Shown here: in pieces, positions 11,003-13,032 of the stretch | Layout: each line of letters opens with the position of its first letter | How positions within the stretch are numbered: position 1 is the first letter of the stretch | Assembly: GCA_002474405.1 (NCBI GenBank) | Contig: DLQW01000014.1 | Coordinates: 15,974 to 29,005, forward strand | Direction: 5' to 3' | Source: Christensenella sp. UBA7597 | GTDB lineage: Bacteria > Bacillota > Clostridia > Christensenellales > Borkfalkiaceae | DNA: 13,032 nt | Program-made: the position numbers and the translations under genes | Notes under the pieces: model-generated | The model's database searches: none | What the model was told of the DNA's origin: nothing | What the model saw: the letters and a program-made list of their open reading frames with translations, nothing else

Positions 11003-11515
11003 ATGGCGGAAAAAGAGAACGGCAAAAAAAGGATGATTCTCCCGCGCGTTTTCACAACGCTTTTTACGCTGCTGTATCTGGGCTGGATTTTTTCGAATTC
11101 GCTGGCTACGGCGCAGCAAAGCGGCGCGACGAGCGGCAAAGTGCGCGACGCCGTGCAGAAAATCGTCGATTTTTTCTTCGGAAAAGGGGAAATTTTCGTT
11201 TCGCATCGCTTCATCCGTAAAGCGGCTCATTTTTCCGAATTCGCGCTGCTCGGTTTTCTTGCGTTTTTTATGTATGATACATATTTTTCCGCAAGAAAAA
11301 AAGCGACGGCAATCTGCGCTTTTCTCGCGGCGGGAACAACGCTTGCGGGCGGGGCGGCGGATGAGTGCATACAGATTTTCGTGGACGGCAGAGGTCCTTC
11401 CGTGTTCGACGCGATGATTGATTTTGCGGGCGGAATCAGCGGCGTTTTTGTGGCGTTGGCGGTGTTTTTTATCGTAAAAAAAGTAAAAAACAGGCATAAC
11501 CGACGATATTTATAG
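11003..11515 (+). CDS. VanZ-like integral membrane protein
   Basis: A 170-residue membrane protein of the VanZ family. It has four hydrophobic segments: about 14-32, 76-95, 102-118 and 141-158. The family signature is clear: RKAAHFSEFALLG (72-84), then ADECIQIF (119-126), GRGPSVFD (129-136) and MIDFAGG (138-144). The role of most VanZ-like proteins is unknown; the founding member gives low-level teicoplanin resistance. The start ATG lies three bases after the preceding stop and has only a weak ribosome binding site (CAGG), so translation is probably coupled to the phosphatase gene. As the last gene of the operon it supports an envelope-related theme. A conserved His/Glu pair (H76, E79) and D120/E121 may form an active site, by inference. 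Confidence 0.88.
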   Translation: MAEKENGKKRMILPRVFTTLFTLLYLGWIFSNSLATAQQSGATSGKVRDAVQKIVDFFFGKGEIFVSHRFIRKAAHFSEFALLGFLAFFMYDTYFSARKKATAICAFLAAGTTLAGGAADECIQIFVDGRGPSVFDAMIDFAGGISGVFVALAVFFIVKKVKNRHNRRYL

Positions 11516-11577
11516 CAGGAAAACGCGGTAAAAACGCATAAAAAAGGCATAAAATACATAAAAAAACGGCTGTTTTA

Positions 11578-11592
11578 CATACTGAAAGTATG
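11578..11592 (+). promoter_or_regulatory. Small hairpin covering a start codon
   Basis: CATACT (11578-11583) and AGTATG (11587-11592) form a perfect 6-bp stem with the 3-base loop GAA. The right arm contains the ATG at 11590-11592, and no good ribosome binding site lies in front of it. Before it, CATAAAA is repeated at 11537, 11548 and 11557 with A-runs about a helical turn apart. No convincing -35/-10 pair was found for this gene between 11516 and 11577. Confidence 0.35.
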
Positions 11593-12003
11593 AAAAATAA
11601 GGGCTTTTTTTACAGAATTCTGCTGGTTTCCGCGTGTATTTTTATGCCGTTTCTGCTGGGGAACGCAAAAAAATCCGACCTGAAAGAAATTTCGAACCCG
11701 TACGCGGGCACGTACGCGTGCAAAGAAATAAAGTACGGCGAACGCGATTTATCGGAATATATTTCGGGCGCGACGCTCGAACTGAAAAACGACGGCACCT
11801 ACGTGCTTGCGGTGGAAATGAAAAACGGAAAGACGCGTAAAAGCGCGGGCGATTACGAGGTGAACGGCGAAACGATTGCGTTTATCGATAAAACGAAGAA
11901 ACACGCGCCCCGCCGCGTGTTTTCGCGCAGAAACGACGAAATCGAAGTGGTTACGATGCTGCACGGAAAAACGCTGTATTTTTTATTTGCGCGCGCGTCG
12001 TAA
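11590..12003 (+). CDS. Small secreted protein of unknown function, lipocalin-like in appearance
   Basis: A 137-residue protein beginning with a signal peptide (basic MKNKGFFYR, then a hydrophobic core to LLGNA at about residue 26). The mature part is about 110 residues with alternating polar and hydrophobic strands: NPYAGTYACKEIKY, ATLELKNDGTYVLAVEM, SAGDYEVNGETIAFIDK and VVTMLHGKTLYFLFAR. The 'G.Y......L.L..DGTY.......G....G.Y...G..I.F' pattern resembles small lipocalin-like or copper-resistance-like beta-barrel domains; that is only a resemblance. VSAC (13-16) looks like a lipobox, but it sits too early with more hydrophobic residues after it, so ordinary cleavage near residue 26 is more likely. 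It ends just before a strong terminator and may be the last gene of the upstream operon or a separate unit. Confidence 0.8.
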   Translation: MKNKGFFYRILLVSACIFMPFLLGNAKKSDLKEISNPYAGTYACKEIKYGERDLSEYISGATLELKNDGTYVLAVEMKNGKTRKSAGDYEVNGETIAFIDKTKKHAPRRVFSRRNDEIEVVTMLHGKTLYFLFARAS

Positions 12004-12044
12004 AAGCGCGGAGTTTTCCGTAAAAAATAAAGATTGGCGATTTG

Positions 12045-12077
12045 TTCCGGCGGAAAAAATTTTCTGCCGGAATTTTT
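12045..12077 (+). terminator. Strong rho-independent terminator
   Basis: TTCCGGCGGAAAA (12045-12057) and TTTTCTGCCGGAA (12060-12072) are complementary over 13 positions with one G-U pair; the innermost A-T pairs open into the loop. Five T follow (12073-12077). It ends the transcription unit containing the small secreted protein gene and isolates it from pflA. Confidence 0.92.
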
Positions 12078-12112
12078 CGTTGCATTTTTTTTGTCGCTTC
12101 GGGTTGCCTCGC

Positions 12113-12127
12113 GCGCTTGACAAGCGC
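12113..12127. promoter_or_regulatory. Inverted repeat over the -35 box of pflA, candidate operator
   Basis: GCGCTT (12113-12118) and AAGCGC (12122-12127) are a perfect 6-bp inverted repeat around GAC, and together they cover the whole -35 hexamer TTGACA. A repressor bound here would block the promoter. It does not match the Rex consensus that I remember, and the regulator is unknown. Confidence 0.45.
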
Positions 12128-12146
12128 ATACAAGATAGTGTATAAT
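12117..12146 (+). promoter_or_regulatory. Consensus SigA promoter of pflA
   Basis: Both hexamers are exact consensus, TTGACA (12117-12122) and TATAAT (12141-12146), with an 18-base spacer ending in GTG. Transcription should start near 12153, leaving a leader of about 60 bases. Confidence 0.93.
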
Positions 12147-12211
12147 AATTCCGGCTTGCAACAACATAGGGCTTTGCGGGCGGTAAAAAAGCGGAAAGGA
12201 GGCGAGGCGCG

Positions 12212-12988
12212 TTGAAAGGTTATGTTCATTCTTTCGAATCGTTCGGTACGAGCGACGGACCGGGCATCCGCTTCGTTGTGTTTCTGCAGGGCTGTCCGAT
12301 GCGCTGTTTGTATTGTCATAATCCCGATACGCGCGAATTTACGGACGGCGGAAAGCGGTTGGGGACGGCGTACGAACCGCGGCAGGTGCTGGACGAGATT
12401 TTAAAGTACGAAAAATACATCGCTTCGGGCGGGGTAACGGTATCGGGCGGCGAGCCTCTGATGCAGGCGGAATTCGTAACGGAATTGTTCTCGCTGCTGA
12501 AAGAGCGCGGCATTCATACGGCGCTGGATACTTCGGGGTGCGCGTTCGACGCCGCGGACGAAGCGAAAACGAAAACCATCGGAGCGCTGCTGGAAAAAAC
12601 GGACCTGATTCTGCTGGATATCAAGCATATCGAAAGCGGGGCGCACAAAGTTTTAACGGGGCGCGGCAACGAAAATATTACGTTGTTCGCCCGTTTTGCG
12701 GCGGCGCGGGGCAACAAAATGTGGATTCGCCACGTGCTTGTGCCGGGCTATACCGATTCCGACGAAACTTTGAAAAAAATCGGCGAGTTCGCCTGGGGGC
12801 TCGGTACGGTAGAAAAAGTGCAGATTCTGCCTTATCATACGCTGGGCAAATCGAAATACGAAAAAATGGGCTTGCCGTATCCGCTGGAGGGCGTGGAGCC
12901 GCCGACGGAAGAACGGGTGAAGAACGCGCGGAAAATCATGCGCGAGGCAAAGGAAAACGCGGAAAGAAACGCCGCGGATAAAAGATAA
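12212..12988 (+). CDS. pflA: Pyruvate formate-lyase activating enzyme
   Basis: A 258-residue radical SAM enzyme that creates the glycyl radical on pyruvate formate-lyase, using S-adenosylmethionine and a 4Fe-4S cluster. Motifs: SFGTSDGPGIR (10-20), the cluster-binding GCPMRCLYCHNP with C28, C32 and C35, VSGGEPL (77-83), LLDIKH (134-139), LVPGYTD (176-182) and PYHTLGKSKYE (207-217). The start is TTG at 12212, with AAGGAGG (12196-12202) nine bases upstream; family members begin near this residue. The length matches standalone activating enzymes, with none of the additional ferredoxin-like domain seen in relatives for other glycyl radical enzymes. No pflB gene is in the window, though the sequence after the stop (12989-13032) is short and could precede one. 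It implies anaerobic, mixed-acid fermentation. Confidence 0.93.
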   Translation: MKGYVHSFESFGTSDGPGIRFVVFLQGCPMRCLYCHNPDTREFTDGGKRLGTAYEPRQVLDEILKYEKYIASGGVTVSGGEPLMQAEFVTELFSLLKERGIHTALDTSGCAFDAADEAKTKTIGALLEKTDLILLDIKHIESGAHKVLTGRGNENITLFARFAAARGNKMWIRHVLVPGYTDSDETLKKIGEFAWGLGTVEKVQILPYHTLGKSKYEKMGLPYPLEGVEPPTEERVKNARKIMREAKENAERNAADKR

Positions 12989-13032
12989 CCACGTTTGAAA
13001 ACAGGGGAAAAGAAGAGGATAACGGGGAAAGA

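Noticed and set aside
11628..11640. Lipobox VSAC in the small secreted protein
   Set aside because: It occurs after only six hydrophobic residues and is followed by more of the hydrophobic core, so signal peptidase II processing is unlikely.

Overview
The window reads as a piece of chromosome from an anaerobic, Gram-positive, Clostridia-type bacterium, probably an uncultured gut lineage. The supporting signs are the rpsF-ssb-rpsR order, strong SigA-type promoters with AAGGAGG-like ribosome binding sites, a glycyl-radical activating enzyme (pflA), a VanZ-like protein, and a CpsB/YwqE-type PHP phosphatase. The exact lineage is inference; nothing here fixes it.

Left end (1 to about 1884): the tail of an integrated phage or related element. 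It carries two small membrane-protein genes, a 66-codon helical-hairpin gene of a typical phage family, and a possible 18-residue membrane peptide, all on the + strand and closed by a strong terminator. The gene-free stretch that follows holds direct and inverted repeats and ends at 1860-1884 in a bare tRNA 3' end (half a T arm, acceptor strand, discriminator G, CCA). The original tRNA terminator lies immediately after it. This is the layout expected of an attR junction, with the intact tRNA at the far, unseen end of the prophage.

Middle (2099-7970, all - strand): the rpsF-ssb-rpsR operon with its own promoter, a leader with a candidate S6:S18-type structure, and a terminator. Upstream of it lie a 990-residue membrane-anchored repeat protein that I do not recognise and a CCA-adding enzyme/poly(A) polymerase family gene with an HD domain.

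Right (8033-11515, + strand): a putative operon of diacylglycerol kinase-type lipid kinase, PAS-SpoIIE/PP2C phosphatase, CpsB-like PHP phosphatase and VanZ-like membrane protein, pointing to envelope and lipid signalling. It diverges from the CCA-adding gene, and both promoters appear to use one palindromic -35 hexamer (TTGCAA) with identical 17-bp spacers. A small secreted protein gene follows and ends at a strong terminator. Then comes pflA behind a consensus promoter that carries an inverted repeat over its -35 box.

The most noteworthy items are the attR junction with its accessory genes, the symmetric shared -35 divergent promoter, the 990-residue repeat protein with a duplicated 12-mer at its promoter, and the cysteine cluster in the PAS region of the phosphatase.
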